Below the pieces are notes generated by a model. The model was not told the DNA's origin. It ran no database searches and was given only the letters and a program-made list of their open reading frames with translations. Position numbers and translations under genes: made by a program. A stretch of 22,991 nucleotides of DNA, from positions 1-22,991 of the forward strand of contig CAZJJK010000049.1 in assembly GCA_964546285.1 (NCBI GenBank), in the 5' to 3' direction. Below are positions 7,426 to 15,230 of this stretch, one piece after another (the stretch's first letter is position 1; every line of letters begins with the position of its first letter). This DNA comes from CAZJJK01 sp964546285 (lineage in GTDB: Bacteria; Spirochaetota; Spirochaetia; Treponematales; Breznakiellaceae).

Positions 7426-9879
7426 ATGCTTGTTCTTAAATTCGGCGGCACTTCTGTCGGCTCACCTGAGGCGATTAAGCGACTTATCGATATTGTGACA
7501 AATGAGGAACATCGGCTTAAGGTCCGCGTCGTGGTCGTATCGGCTTTTTCCGGAGTGACCGACGCCTTAATCCAACTAGCCGTAATGGCTGAAGCCGGCA
7601 GCCCCTTATATCGCGAAAAGATCACGGCTCTAAGCCAGCGGCATTATCAAGCGGCGGCGGAATTGTGCGACACTGAAAACCTACTCTTGGCGAAAGCTTT
7701 CTTAAGCGAGAGTTTTGAGCGCTTGACTCACATATTGGACGGCGTTAACGCTTTACGGGAATTATCGTTACAGACCTTGGATACGGTAATGAGTTTTGGC
7801 GAATGTTTTTCGGCCTTTATTATCGCCGCCGCTTTCCGGTCTAATAAGGTTGAGGCCGATTATCTGGACGCACGGACTGTGCTTCGCGCGGATAATTCCT
7901 TTGGCGCCGCTCATTTTGATTCCGCGTCAAGTTACACGAATATCCGCTCCGCTTTTTATGAAGGAAGCGTTCTAAGAATCGTTACTGGCTTTATCGCCGC
8001 TACGGTGGATGGTAAAACCGTTACCCTTGGCAGGGGCGGTTCCGATCTTTCCGGCGCGATTTTTGCCTCGGCGCTCGGCGCCGAAGCGCTTGAGATTTGG
8101 ACGGATGTGGATGGAATTCTGAGCGCCGATCCAAAAATAGTAAAGAACGCTTTTACCTTAAAAGCTATCTCTTATGAAGAAGCGATGGAGCTGTCTCATT
8201 TTGGCGCGAAAGTGCTGCATCCGCCTACGGTACGTCCAGCCCTGGAAGCGAATATACCCATCAGAATACGTAATAGTTTTAACCCAAACGGTTCTGGCAC
8301 CCTTATTGTTCTAAACGCGCCAGATAGCCCTTATCCGGTGAGAGGCGTCGCCTCCATTAAGGATGTAGCCCTGATTCGCGTTCAAGGCTCTGGCATGGTG
8401 GGTGTGGCCGGTTTTTCCTCGCGGCTCTTTGGCGCTCTCGCGGCCAAGGGCGTTAACATTATTCTCATAAGCCAAGCCTCCAGCGAGTATTCCATTTGCT
8501 GCGCCATTTTACCGAAGGATGCTCAAGCCGCTATTTTAAGCATTAAAAATGAATTCAATAAGGAGATAGCTAGCGGTGCCATTGATGAGCCCAAGGCCGA
8601 AAGAGACTTGTCCATAGTCGCGGCGGTTGGCGCTAATATGAAGAACACCAGCGGTATAGCCGGAAAGGTTTTTCACGCCTTAGGCCGCAACGGCGTCAAT
8701 GTTGTCGCTATCGCCCAGGGCTCATCGGAACTGAATATCTCAGCCGTCATTTCCAAGCCGGACGAGTCAAAGGCCGTCAACGCCATCCATGAAGCCTTCT
8801 TTCTTTCCGGGCAACGTTCCGTCAATCTTTTTCTTATCGGCATTGGCTTAATTGGTGGAACACTCTTGGACCAGCTAGCCGCCCAACAAGAAATTTTAAG
8901 CGATCAGCACAAGGTACGGATAAACCTGGTTGGAATCGCTAATTCACGGCGTATGGCCTTAGATGCCGCTGGTATCAATCCACATACGGCGCGTGACCGG
9001 CTGTCTACGGGTGAACCGTTTAATATGACTGGTTTTTTGGATAAGATGAAACGCTTCAATCTGCCAAATAGCGTCTTCTGCGACTGCACCGCCAGCGAAC
9101 TTGTTTCCGGGCTGTACCTCGATGTTCTAACAGCCGCTATTCCGGTGATTACGCCCAATAAACGGGCTAATTCAGGCACTTATGACAGTTATAAAGCCTT
9201 GATCGCCTACGCGCGCGAACGAGGCATCCCTTATCTGTATGAGACCACCGTTTGCGCTGGTTTACCGGTGATTTCCGTTCTTCACGATCTCGTTTTGTCA
9301 GGCGATCGCGTGAGGAAAATCGAGGCTGTCTTATCCGGCTCGCTGAGTTATATCTTTAATAATTTCGATGGGACTAAGCCTTTTTCCGCCTTGGTGCGCG
9401 AGGCTAAAACCCTAGGCTATACGGAACCCGATCCCCGTGACGATCTAGCCGCCGTGGACGCCGCGCGAAAGGCGCTTATTCTGGCGCGGGAAGCCGGCCT
9501 GGCCTTGGAATTAGCCGATATCCGTATAGAAAGTCTCCTTCCCGCCTCGTGTTTTGAGCAAGCGGATCCTGAAGTTTTCTACAAGGCTATCACCGCGCAT
9601 GACCAAGCGTTCGCGCGGCGCGTCAAAGCCGCTAAAGCGAAGGGCGCGGTTTTGCGCTATGTGGCCACGATAGAGGAGGGGAAGGCTGAGCTCGCTTTGC
9701 GGGAACTTGGGCCGGATAGTCCCTTCCGTCATCTAGTGGACGCGGACAATATCGTCGTGATCCGGAGCGACCGCTACAGCGTCCTGCCGCTAGTCGTCAA
9801 AGGCCCTGGCGCCGGCGCTCAAGTCACGGCCGGCGGTGTTTTCGCCGATATCGTTCGGATAGCTCGGACCCTGGTGTGA
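7426..9879 (+). CDS. thrA: Bifunctional aspartokinase / homoserine dehydrogenase
   Basis: Catalyses the first and third steps of the aspartate pathway: ATP-dependent phosphorylation of aspartate, and NAD(P)H reduction of aspartate semialdehyde to homoserine, toward threonine and methionine. The product has 817 residues, the usual ThrA/MetL length (E. coli ThrA 820). The kinase domain opens with LKFGGTSVGS and contains GRGGSDLSGA. Two ACT-type regulatory regions follow (about 315-460; note VNIILISQASSEYSI and VNVVAIAQGSSELNI). The dehydrogenase starts near residue 465 with LIGIGLIGGTLL (nucleotide-binding loop) and has TPNKRANSG with the probable catalytic Lys579. The ACT regions imply feedback control by an end product. 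ATG 7426 was chosen because GGAGA at 7416-7420 fits it; an in-frame TTG at 7402 does not. The enzyme shows an amino-acid-making spirochaete, unlike the auxotrophic T. pallidum. It ends at a strong terminator. Confidence 0.96.
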   Translation: MLVLKFGGTSVGSPEAIKRLIDIVTNEEHRLKVRVVVVSAFSGVTDALIQLAVMAEAGSPLYREKITALSQRHYQAAAELCDTENLLLAKAFLSESFERLTHILDGVNALRELSLQTLDTVMSFGECFSAFIIAAAFRSNKVEADYLDARTVLRADNSFGAAHFDSASSYTNIRSAFYEGSVLRIVTGFIAATVDGKTVTLGRGGSDLSGAIFASALGAEALEIWTDVDGILSADPKIVKNAFTLKAISYEEAMELSHFGAKVLHPPTVRPALEANIPIRIRNSFNPNGSGTLIVLNAPDSPYPVRGVASIKDVALIRVQGSGMVGVAGFSSRLFGALAAKGVNIILISQASSEYSICCAILPKDAQAAILSIKNEFNKEIASGAIDEPKAERDLSIVAAVGANMKNTSGIAGKVFHALGRNGVNVVAIAQGSSELNISAVISKPDESKAVNAIHEAFFLSGQRSVNLFLIGIGLIGGTLLDQLAAQQEILSDQHKVRINLVGIANSRRMALDAAGINPHTARDRLSTGEPFNMTGFLDKMKRFNLPNSVFCDCTASELVSGLYLDVLTAAIPVITPNKRANSGTYDSYKALIAYARERGIPYLYETTVCAGLPVISVLHDLVLSGDRVRKIEAVLSGSLSYIFNNFDGTKPFSALVREAKTLGYTEPDPRDDLAAVDAARKALILAREAGLALELADIRIESLLPASCFEQADPEVFYKAITAHDQAFARRVKAAKAKGAVLRYVATIEEGKAELALRELGPDSPFRHLVDADNIVVIRSDRYSVLPLVVKGPGAGAQVTAGGVFADIVRIARTLV

Positions 9880-9892
9880 AAACCGCCTAGGT

Positions 9893-9933
9893 AAAAAAAA
9901 AAGCCGTCCGGCGTAAGCGGACGGCTTTTTTTT
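9893..9933. terminator. Bidirectional intrinsic terminator
   Basis: GCCGTCCG at 9903-9910 pairs perfectly with CGGACGGC at 9918-9925 around the seven-base loop GCGTAAG. Ten As precede and eight Ts follow, so the stem can be extended by A-T pairs and works on both strands. It serves thrA on the + strand and the outer-membrane protein gene on the - strand, which end on either side of it. Confidence 0.95.
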
Positions 9934-9948
9934 GCGAAAAGACTAAGG

Positions 9949-10629
9949 CTAGAGGATCAACTTAACGCCGACCGTCCAGCGTATGCTTTTAATGCCGTAT
10001 TCGGGAAGCTCGTATTCCTCATCAATATACCAGAGATCTATATCAGTGTCATGTTCCGCCCCAGGCGTATCCCAAGACACGCCGTAGATTCTTGTGGTGC
10101 CGGTTGTCGGTTCGCCAAAGGGGAAGTTGTACGCGCCTTTGACGAAAGCGCCGATCGGTCCTAGATTAACGCCAAGCCCGACGCCGCCATAGCCATAGAG
10201 GGTGGCTTGGATTGGGTTGTCCCAATCGGGATCGTCTTCTTCATTGGCATAGTCTCGGGCTATATAGCCCATGCCGCCCTCAATAAAGGGGTCAAGGAAA
10301 GCTTTAGCGCCAAAGAGGTGATAACCTAAATAGCCCATAATGTCATAATCCATCATTTCCACAAGCCAAGGATTATACGGGTCAAAAGAGAAATCTTCCT
10401 CATAGAATGAAAAATTGGCTGAGGCGCCAAGAGAAATCTTTCCCATCAGGATTTCCAAGCCGGGGCCGTAAAATAAGCCTTCTTGGTTTTCCGTAAACTT
10501 ATTCCAGCCTTCCTCAAAGGTTATTTCATTGTCCGTATAAAAGATGGCTGAACCAGTCACGGCCAGTTGGGCAAAAGCGCCGGCGCCGACCAAGGCGATG
10601 AGTAAAACCGCCAAAAATAGCTTCTTCAT
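9949..10629 (-). CDS. Exported beta-barrel-type outer-membrane protein (treponemal kind)
   Basis: A 226-residue exported protein with a clear Sec signal peptide: MKK, a hydrophobic core to about residue 18, and an AFA cleavage site before Gln21. The mature part is rich in Gly, Tyr, Phe and Asp and shows alternating strands with turns (GYLGYHLFGAKAFLDPFIEG, GVGLGVNLGPIGAFVKGAYN), ending in RWTVGVKLIL. This strand-and-turn pattern is typical of small outer-membrane beta-barrels. The start and signal sequence resemble many treponemal outer-membrane paralogues. The acidic loops are probably surface-exposed. AAGGAG stands upstream of the ATG, and the gene is transcribed alone, ending at the shared terminator. 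Specific function is unknown; porin or structural barrel are both possible. Confidence 0.75.
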   Translation of the reverse strand: MKKLFLAVLLIALVGAGAFAQLAVTGSAIFYTDNEITFEEGWNKFTENQEGLFYGPGLEILMGKISLGASANFSFYEEDFSFDPYNPWLVEMMDYDIMGYLGYHLFGAKAFLDPFIEGGMGYIARDYANEEDDPDWDNPIQATLYGYGGVGLGVNLGPIGAFVKGAYNFPFGEPTTGTTRIYGVSWDTPGAEHDTDIDLWYIDEEYELPEYGIKSIRWTVGVKLIL

Positions 10630-10667
10630 ATAAAACTCCTTCCCCTTTTGGGCTTAGCTTAATCATA

Positions 10668-10695
10668 AATGTATCACAAATGTGGCGGATAGCAA
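10668..10695 (-). promoter_or_regulatory. Candidate promoter of the outer-membrane protein gene
   Basis: On the - strand, TTGCTA (10690-10695) and TACATT (10668-10673) are separated by 16 bases and lie about 40 bases upstream of the ATG. Each hexamer matches the sigma-70 consensus at four of six positions, so this is only a candidate. Confidence 0.35.
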
Positions 10696-10713
10696 ATCCT
10701 GGAACGGAATTCC

Positions 10714-10741
10714 TTGTTTTTTTTATTTTCAACGGTACAAT
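10714..10741 (+). promoter_or_regulatory. Candidate promoter of the PEGA protein gene
   Basis: TTGTTT at 10714-10719 and TACAAT at 10736-10741 with a 16-base spacer form a sigma-70-like promoter. The predicted transcript start is near 10748, just at the base of the inverted repeat 10749-10777. The hexamers are decent but the region is T-rich. Confidence 0.5.
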
Positions 10742-10748
10742 TGGAGTT

Positions 10749-10777
10749 AAACGCTAACCGAAGCGGTTCGGTCGTTT
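10749..10777 (+). promoter_or_regulatory. Inverted repeat at the predicted 5' end of the PEGA mRNA
   Basis: AAACG-CTA-ACCGAA at 10749-10762 pairs with TTCGGT-CGTTT at 10767-10777: eleven base pairs around a GCGG loop with a three-base bulge (CTA). It sits between the candidate promoter and the Shine-Dalgarno GGGAGG (10783-10788). It could be a 5'-UTR stabilising hairpin or an operator. Confidence 0.5.
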
Positions 10778-10793
10778 ATTATGGGAGGATTAC

Positions 10794-11969
10794 ATGAAAC
10801 GCTCACGCCTTATTCTTATACCCTTGGTCCTTTTGGTTACCGTTTCGGGCATTTTCGCTCAGAATCGGGGGGCTCTTACCATCCAATGCGATCAAATCGG
10901 CGCCCAGGTCTATCTGAACGATCGTCTGGCGGGAACGACCACTCCCAATTTTACGCAATTGCTTCCAGTCGGAAAATACAGCGTTAAGGTTATAAAAAGC
11001 GGCTACAAACCCTTTGAGTCCATAGTGACCATGATAGGCGGCCCGGTGGTTCTGAATGTCGTTTTATCGTCGCCAAGCTCAGCCCCAGCGGCGGCCAGAT
11101 ATAAATTAGCCGTATCGGCGCTCGCTTCCGGCGTCTCTGTTTCCGGTGCCCAGGTTTCCGTTAACGGCGCTTTTATCGGGCTGGCGCCGGTGGCGACTAC
11201 GCTAGAGGCTGGTAATTATGTCCTTTCAATAACGGCGCCTCATTTTGAGCCCTATACGACGACCGTGTCGCTGGTGGATAACCTGTCTCATAGCGCTGTA
11301 CTGCGGCCCCGCACGTACACTCTTTCCATAAGCGCTCAAGCGGATGGAATGCCGATACCTAACGCGCTTATATCGATGAATGGCCATACCAGCGGTCAGG
11401 CCCCGATCGATCTAAACGTTCAAGCTGGAGCTTACGCGCTTGTCATAACGGCGGATGATTATGAGCGGTATGAAGCCATTGTATCGGTGGATAGGGATAT
11501 GAATCATATCGCCGTTCTAAAACCGATGCTGCACCGCTTATCGGTAAGCGCCAATGTCGCTGGCGCGGAAGTGTACCTTAATAAGGTTCTAGCGGGCATC
11601 GCTCCGCTTAGTTTGAATTTATCCCCAGGGAGTTATCTGCTTAGCGTTAAGGCGCCGGGTTACGCCGATTACGAGTTGCCGCTACATCTGTCCGCCCCTC
11701 AAACTGTCTCCGCGCGATTGAACAGCTTGCCGGCGCGGGTAACGATTAGTATTCCTTCTCAATTGACCAATTGGTCCGTGTCCCGCCCGGAAACCAAGGT
11801 GGAATTCTATGTGGATGGTGTCCGACAAGCCGGACTCATGGCTGAGCTTACGGCTGGGGTTCACGTTTTGCGCTTTACCGCGGGCGGTCTAGCCGCGCAA
11901 ACCACCTATGACCTAAAAGCGGGCGTTTCCTATGTGCTGGAGCCGGTTTTTGGTCTGAACCTCAAATAG
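10794..11969 (+). CDS. Secreted protein with four PEGA repeats
   Basis: A 391-residue exported protein. A signal peptide (about 1-22, ending IFAQ) is followed by four tandem PEGA-type beta repeats at roughly 27-92, 103-170, 174-241 and 246-310. Each carries the pattern of a small hydrophobic strand, an A.V.[VL]NG-like turn (AQVYLNDRLAG, AQVSVNGAFIG, ALISMNGHTSG, AEVYLNKVLAG), then P and a GxYxLxxxAxxY unit. A distinct C-terminal domain (314-391) repeats a related theme (KVEFYVDGVRQAG, AGVHVLRFTAGG). PEGA domains are found in surface-layer and envelope proteins and probably bind cell wall or other proteins; no catalytic residues are visible. ATG follows GGGAGG. It lies divergent from the barrel protein and ahead of a GH3 lipoprotein, so this is a small envelope locus. 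Confidence 0.85.
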   Translation: MKRSRLILIPLVLLVTVSGIFAQNRGALTIQCDQIGAQVYLNDRLAGTTTPNFTQLLPVGKYSVKVIKSGYKPFESIVTMIGGPVVLNVVLSSPSSAPAAARYKLAVSALASGVSVSGAQVSVNGAFIGLAPVATTLEAGNYVLSITAPHFEPYTTTVSLVDNLSHSAVLRPRTYTLSISAQADGMPIPNALISMNGHTSGQAPIDLNVQAGAYALVITADDYERYEAIVSVDRDMNHIAVLKPMLHRLSVSANVAGAEVYLNKVLAGIAPLSLNLSPGSYLLSVKAPGYADYELPLHLSAPQTVSARLNSLPARVTISIPSQLTNWSVSRPETKVEFYVDGVRQAGLMAELTAGVHVLRFTAGGLAAQTTYDLKAGVSYVLEPVFGLNLK

Positions 11970-12029
11970 CCGTCTAGCCGTCTCCGCCGCGGCTTGTGTT
12001 CGGAATAAGTGTCCGATACAATAAGCGCG

Positions 12030-13370
12030 ATGCGCCTATTCTCAACCTGTTTCCATTTCCGCGCGACGCTTCTATTGGCGTCCGCGGCTCTTATTACGCT
12101 ATCTTGCCTTGGACCGGAAAAACGGTCAGAACCGTCGGAAAGGGAGAGTGTTGGCTCGCGCCAAAGGTCCGCGACGGTCTTGAAATTACGGTCAGCTCTG
12201 CCGGAGTCAGCCGACGCGCGGCATCCGTCAGAGTTGCCAGGTTTAGTCAAAGCCGCCGCGGCCGTATCTGTCCATGAGGTCCGTGCTAAGGTCCTGACGG
12301 CGGGGATGGACAGTTCCGCGCTTGCCGCTCAAGTGCTGATGACAGCGATAGAAGGCCGCGTTCTCTCATCGGCTTCAGCGGAAATATTACATGCTATCCC
12401 CGTTGGCGGGATTCTTTTGTTTAGCCATAATCTTGGAATAGGCGCCGACGCCGCCCGCGCCTTAGTTGACGACTGCGTCAAAGCCGTTCTGGGGGCGGAA
12501 GTCTTACTGAAAGAACCTAATGATGCCGCCGTTGTCCCTTCTGTCCGGGTAAAGCCCTTTATCGCGGTAGATCACGAAGGCGGCTATGTCCATCGTTTTG
12601 GCGATGACCTTACCCGTTTGCCGTCAGCCGCGGAATTCGGCGCGCTATATAGCGTAAAAGGCGCTGACGCTATGTCGGCTATCATCCGAAAAACCGCCCG
12701 AGACTCCGGCAAAGAGCTGGCCAGCTTCGGTATAAGCCTAAATTTAGCGCCGGTTGTGGAAACAGCCGCTCTTGGCGACGCCCTATATCAGGATGAGCGT
12801 AGTTATTCCGATGATCCAGAAATAACCAGCGAGGCCGCCGCGGCTTTCGCCCGCGGCATGGCGGACGCGGGCATAGGCTGCGTCGTAAAGCACTTTCCTG
12901 GTAGCTCTTCCGCTGATCCCCATAACGGGCCTGTCAGCGTTAACGGCGACAGCGATGGCCTGGACGCTCTTCTGGCTCCTTTTCGTAATTTTTTAAAACG
13001 GATCAAGCCAGTCGCCGTAATGGTAAGCCACGCGGTTGTGGAAGCCGTGGATACGCTTCCTGCCAGCCTTTCGCGTACGATAGTGTCGGAGCTTCTAAAA
13101 GACGATCTCGCGTTTAGCGGCATCGCCATCGCGGACGATTTCCGCATGAAAGCCATTACCGAGCTAGATATAACGCCAGCGCGGGCTGTGGTTAAGGCAC
13201 TAAGCGCCGGAATCGATATGGTGATAGTCTGGCCGGAAGACCTCACCGCGGTTCATGGCGCTATTATCGACGCGGTAGAGGAGGGCAGTCTCCCGCTGGA
13301 ACGTCTCCGCGAGGCCGCCGCGAGAATAGTAAAAGGTAAATTGATGTTGGGGATGGATGGAGAGAGGTAG
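12030..13370 (+). CDS. GH3 beta-N-acetylhexosaminidase-like (NagZ-type) probable lipoprotein
   Basis: A glycoside hydrolase family 3 protein, most like NagZ-type enzymes that remove GlcNAc from muropeptides or other glycans. From ATG 12030 it has 446 residues. The N-terminus (MRLFSTCFHFRATLLLASA then ALITLSC) looks like a signal peptide with a loose spirochaetal lipobox at Cys26, so it is probably anchored in the envelope. The GH3 barrel shows FIAVDHEGG (sugar-binding Asp), NLAPVVE, VVKHFPG (Lys287-His288) and IADDFRM, whose Asp369/Asp370 include the expected nucleophile. The usual loop KHFPGHGxxxxDSH is changed to KHFPG followed by SSSADPH, but Asp296 and His298 keep the Asp-His acid/base dyad of NagZ. 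GTG 12009 is an alternative start, but the signal peptide fits ATG better. The gene converges with the - strand glycan cluster. Confidence 0.82.
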   Translation: MRLFSTCFHFRATLLLASAALITLSCLGPEKRSEPSERESVGSRQRSATVLKLRSALPESADARHPSELPGLVKAAAAVSVHEVRAKVLTAGMDSSALAAQVLMTAIEGRVLSSASAEILHAIPVGGILLFSHNLGIGADAARALVDDCVKAVLGAEVLLKEPNDAAVVPSVRVKPFIAVDHEGGYVHRFGDDLTRLPSAAEFGALYSVKGADAMSAIIRKTARDSGKELASFGISLNLAPVVETAALGDALYQDERSYSDDPEITSEAAAAFARGMADAGIGCVVKHFPGSSSADPHNGPVSVNGDSDGLDALLAPFRNFLKRIKPVAVMVSHAVVEAVDTLPASLSRTIVSELLKDDLAFSGIAIADDFRMKAITELDITPARAVVKALSAGIDMVIVWPEDLTAVHGAIIDAVEEGSLPLERLREAAARIVKGKLMLGMDGER

Positions 13371-13387
13371 GAGGGGGCTTTAGATTT

Positions 13388-14467
13388 TTAGTTTGATGAT
13401 GCTTGTTTCATGTGCTTACGGTTATTTATATGCAAAAGAGTGAAAAAGATAATAATTATCGCGTAAGGTGTGGCGAATAGGAAAAACGAAGCCAGATTGT
13501 CCGTACGGAAAGACAATAAGACTAAAGCGCTGATCGCGATTTGAATAGACCAGATGATCGCGTCTATTTGAACAACAGATAATCCAAGATTTAGTAATTT
13601 GTGATGCATGTGCTGGCGATCCGGCGATCCAATTTTTTTGCCGTCCCTTATACGACGCCACATGGCGGCAAAGGTGTCAAAAATAGGGATAAGCAACAAG
13701 GCCGCGGCGAAAGGCAGGGAAAGGCTGGCTTGACCGTAGCCATTGTTCAAAAGCGGCAATACCGCCAGCATAAAACCGAGAAACTGGCTGCCGCAATCGC
13801 CCATAAATATCTTAGCCTTTGGAAGAGGCAAATTGAAAAGCAAGAAGCCGGCGATAGAGGCGGTCATTATAGCGCTTAGGAATATCGCGCCATAATTTCG
13901 CCAGCTTATAAAAATTATAGTTAACGAAAGGGACACGATAAAGGAAACGCCGCCGGCCAAGCCGTCAATGCCATCAATAAGATTAACCGCGTTCGTTATA
14001 CCGATAATCCATAATAGAGTAAGGGGATAGCGGAAAATACCCAAATCCACGCTTAGGGGAATAAAGGGCAGTTTAATAGTATGAAAGGTAATATCGGCAT
14101 AGAGCACTATCGCCGCGGCAACGAATTGAATAATTATTTTGTATCGTGGACGAATCGGCTTAAAATCATCCACAACGCCAGCTAGAATTATCAGAAAAAC
14201 CGCGCCAAAGACCATTAAGACATCTCTATGAAAGCGTAAAGAAGTATTGAGAGCGGGGAATAAGAAAACGCTCAACAAGGATATTATTAAGAAAGATAAG
14301 GAAAAGCCTATTCCGCCTAAACGTGGAATTAAACCGTCATGGATTTTTCTTTCATTGGTTTGATCAAACCACGCGTGTTTTTTAGCAAGTTTTAATATAA
14401 TAGCGACAAATATAACCGACAGCGTAAACGAGCATATGAGGGCTATGATGAAAAGAATTTTATTCAT
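13388..14467 (-). CDS. WecA/TagO-like undecaprenyl-phosphate HexNAc-1-phosphate transferase
   Basis: A polytopic phosphoglycosyl transferase of the MraY/WecA family that moves a sugar-1-phosphate, usually GlcNAc-1-P, from UDP onto undecaprenyl phosphate to start a polysaccharide. The product has 359 residues with about ten or eleven membrane segments. Family motifs are all present: HDGLIPRLGG (about 43-52), Asp100-Asp101 with PIRPRYK, NAVNLIDGIDGL (159-170), FMGDCGS with Asp224, and SPDRQHMHHKLL with the HxHH motif at 286-289. This is the WecA/TagO class rather than MraY. ATG 14467 (after AGG) was chosen over an in-frame TTG at 14485. It has its own promoter upstream and stands last in the - strand run. 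Partner sugars cannot be read from sequence. Confidence 0.92.
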   Translation of the reverse strand: MNKILFIIALICSFTLSVIFVAIILKLAKKHAWFDQTNERKIHDGLIPRLGGIGFSLSFLIISLLSVFLFPALNTSLRFHRDVLMVFGAVFLIILAGVVDDFKPIRPRYKIIIQFVAAAIVLYADITFHTIKLPFIPLSVDLGIFRYPLTLLWIIGITNAVNLIDGIDGLAGGVSFIVSLSLTIIFISWRNYGAIFLSAIMTASIAGFLLFNLPLPKAKIFMGDCGSQFLGFMLAVLPLLNNGYGQASLSLPFAAALLLIPIFDTFAAMWRRIRDGKKIGSPDRQHMHHKLLNLGLSVVQIDAIIWSIQIAISALVLLSFRTDNLASFFLFATPYAIIIIFFTLLHINNRKHMKQASSN

Positions 14468-14497
14468 ATACCTGCCAATAAACAAAATACTTACACA

Positions 14498-14526
14498 TAT
14501 ATAACAGGAAACATACCGTAATGCAA
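14498..14526 (-). promoter_or_regulatory. Sigma-70-type promoter for the WecA-like gene
   Basis: On the - strand TTGCAT (14521-14526) and TATATA (14498-14503) stand exactly 17 bases apart. The predicted start point is near 14491, about 25 bases before the ATG. It separates the WecA-like gene from the operon upstream. Confidence 0.65.
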
Positions 14527-14561
14527 GAAGGTAATATAAAACCGTAAACCGATTTATAAAA

Positions 14562-15230
14562 CTAGATCAGCTCCTTTAGTCGCTTAGGCGGTGTAGGCAG
14601 AGCTTTAAAAACATCCTTATACAACGTGTTTCCAGGCTTAATTAAGGCCCAGGCCGTAAGAAAAATCAGGGTGAAGTAAGTGAAAAGGCTTTTGTTTCTA
14701 GCGTACCAGACTTCTAAATCGCCCTTATAGGGAGCAATGACGGTATCATGAAAGTGATCGCGATCTATCTGGACTTTATCAAGCAAAGCTTCCTCGTCTC
14801 TAAAAACAACGGAGCCAAGGCCGGTTAGTCCTGGCCTTAGCTGGGAGATTTCCCGCTTCACTTCGGGAGTATAAAGCTCGTAATGCCGCTGGGCTTGTGG
14901 GCGAGGGCCCACAAAACTCATAGTCCCCAATAGGATGTTTATTAGTTGAGGTAACTCATTGATTTTTGTCTTGCGGAGAAATTTGCCCATAGGCAGTATG
15001 CGTGGATCATTTTTTTGAGTCAGTACGCCGCCGGGTAAATTAGGGCTATCCTTGAGCATAGTGGCGAACTTAAAAACCTTAAACATTTTCCCATAGCGAC
15101 CGACCCGATCTTGTAGATAAAAAACATGATGTTCCCCAGTTAAGGCAAGACCGATGATGATGGGGATCATAAAGGGAAGGAGAATTATAATAGCGATTGA
15201 TGCGAAAGCAATATCGAAGAAGCGCGTCAC
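14562..15230 (-). CDS. PglC-like small phosphoglycosyl transferase (bacterial sugar transferase)
   Basis: A 222-residue monotopic enzyme that transfers a phospho-sugar from a UDP-sugar to undecaprenyl phosphate, starting glycan assembly at the inner membrane. One N-terminal hydrophobic hairpin (about 8-30) precedes the catalytic domain with RVGRYGKMFKVFKF, the signature FLRKTKINELPQL, GTMSFVGPRP and LRPGLTGLG. The short form without extra N-terminal helices is the PglC type. Where most members have the Asp-Glu pair (DELPQ), whose Asp is the nucleophile in PglC, this one has Asn91-Glu92. The start is GTG, directly after the TAG of the dehydratase gene, with GGGAG inside that gene as Shine-Dalgarno, so translation is coupled. 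The dehydratase and DegT genes upstream could supply its amino-sugar substrate. Confidence 0.92.
   Translation of the reverse strand: MTRFFDIAFASIAIIILLPFMIPIIIGLALTGEHHVFYLQDRVGRYGKMFKVFKFATMLKDSPNLPGGVLTQKNDPRILPMGKFLRKTKINELPQLINILLGTMSFVGPRPQAQRHYELYTPEVKREISQLRPGLTGLGSVVFRDEEALLDKVQIDRDHFHDTVIAPYKGDLEVWYARNKSLFTYFTLIFLTAWALIKPGNTLYKDVFKALPTPPKRLKELI

Noticed and set aside
7386..7439. Short peptide frame overlapping the thrA start, as a threonine leader
   Set aside because: The 17-codon frame has one Thr and two Ile only and no attenuator hairpin lies between it and thrA.
12803..13246. Open - strand frame of 147 codons inside the GH3 gene
   Set aside because: Shadow of a GC-rich coding frame with no motif; the GH3 frame carries all family signatures.
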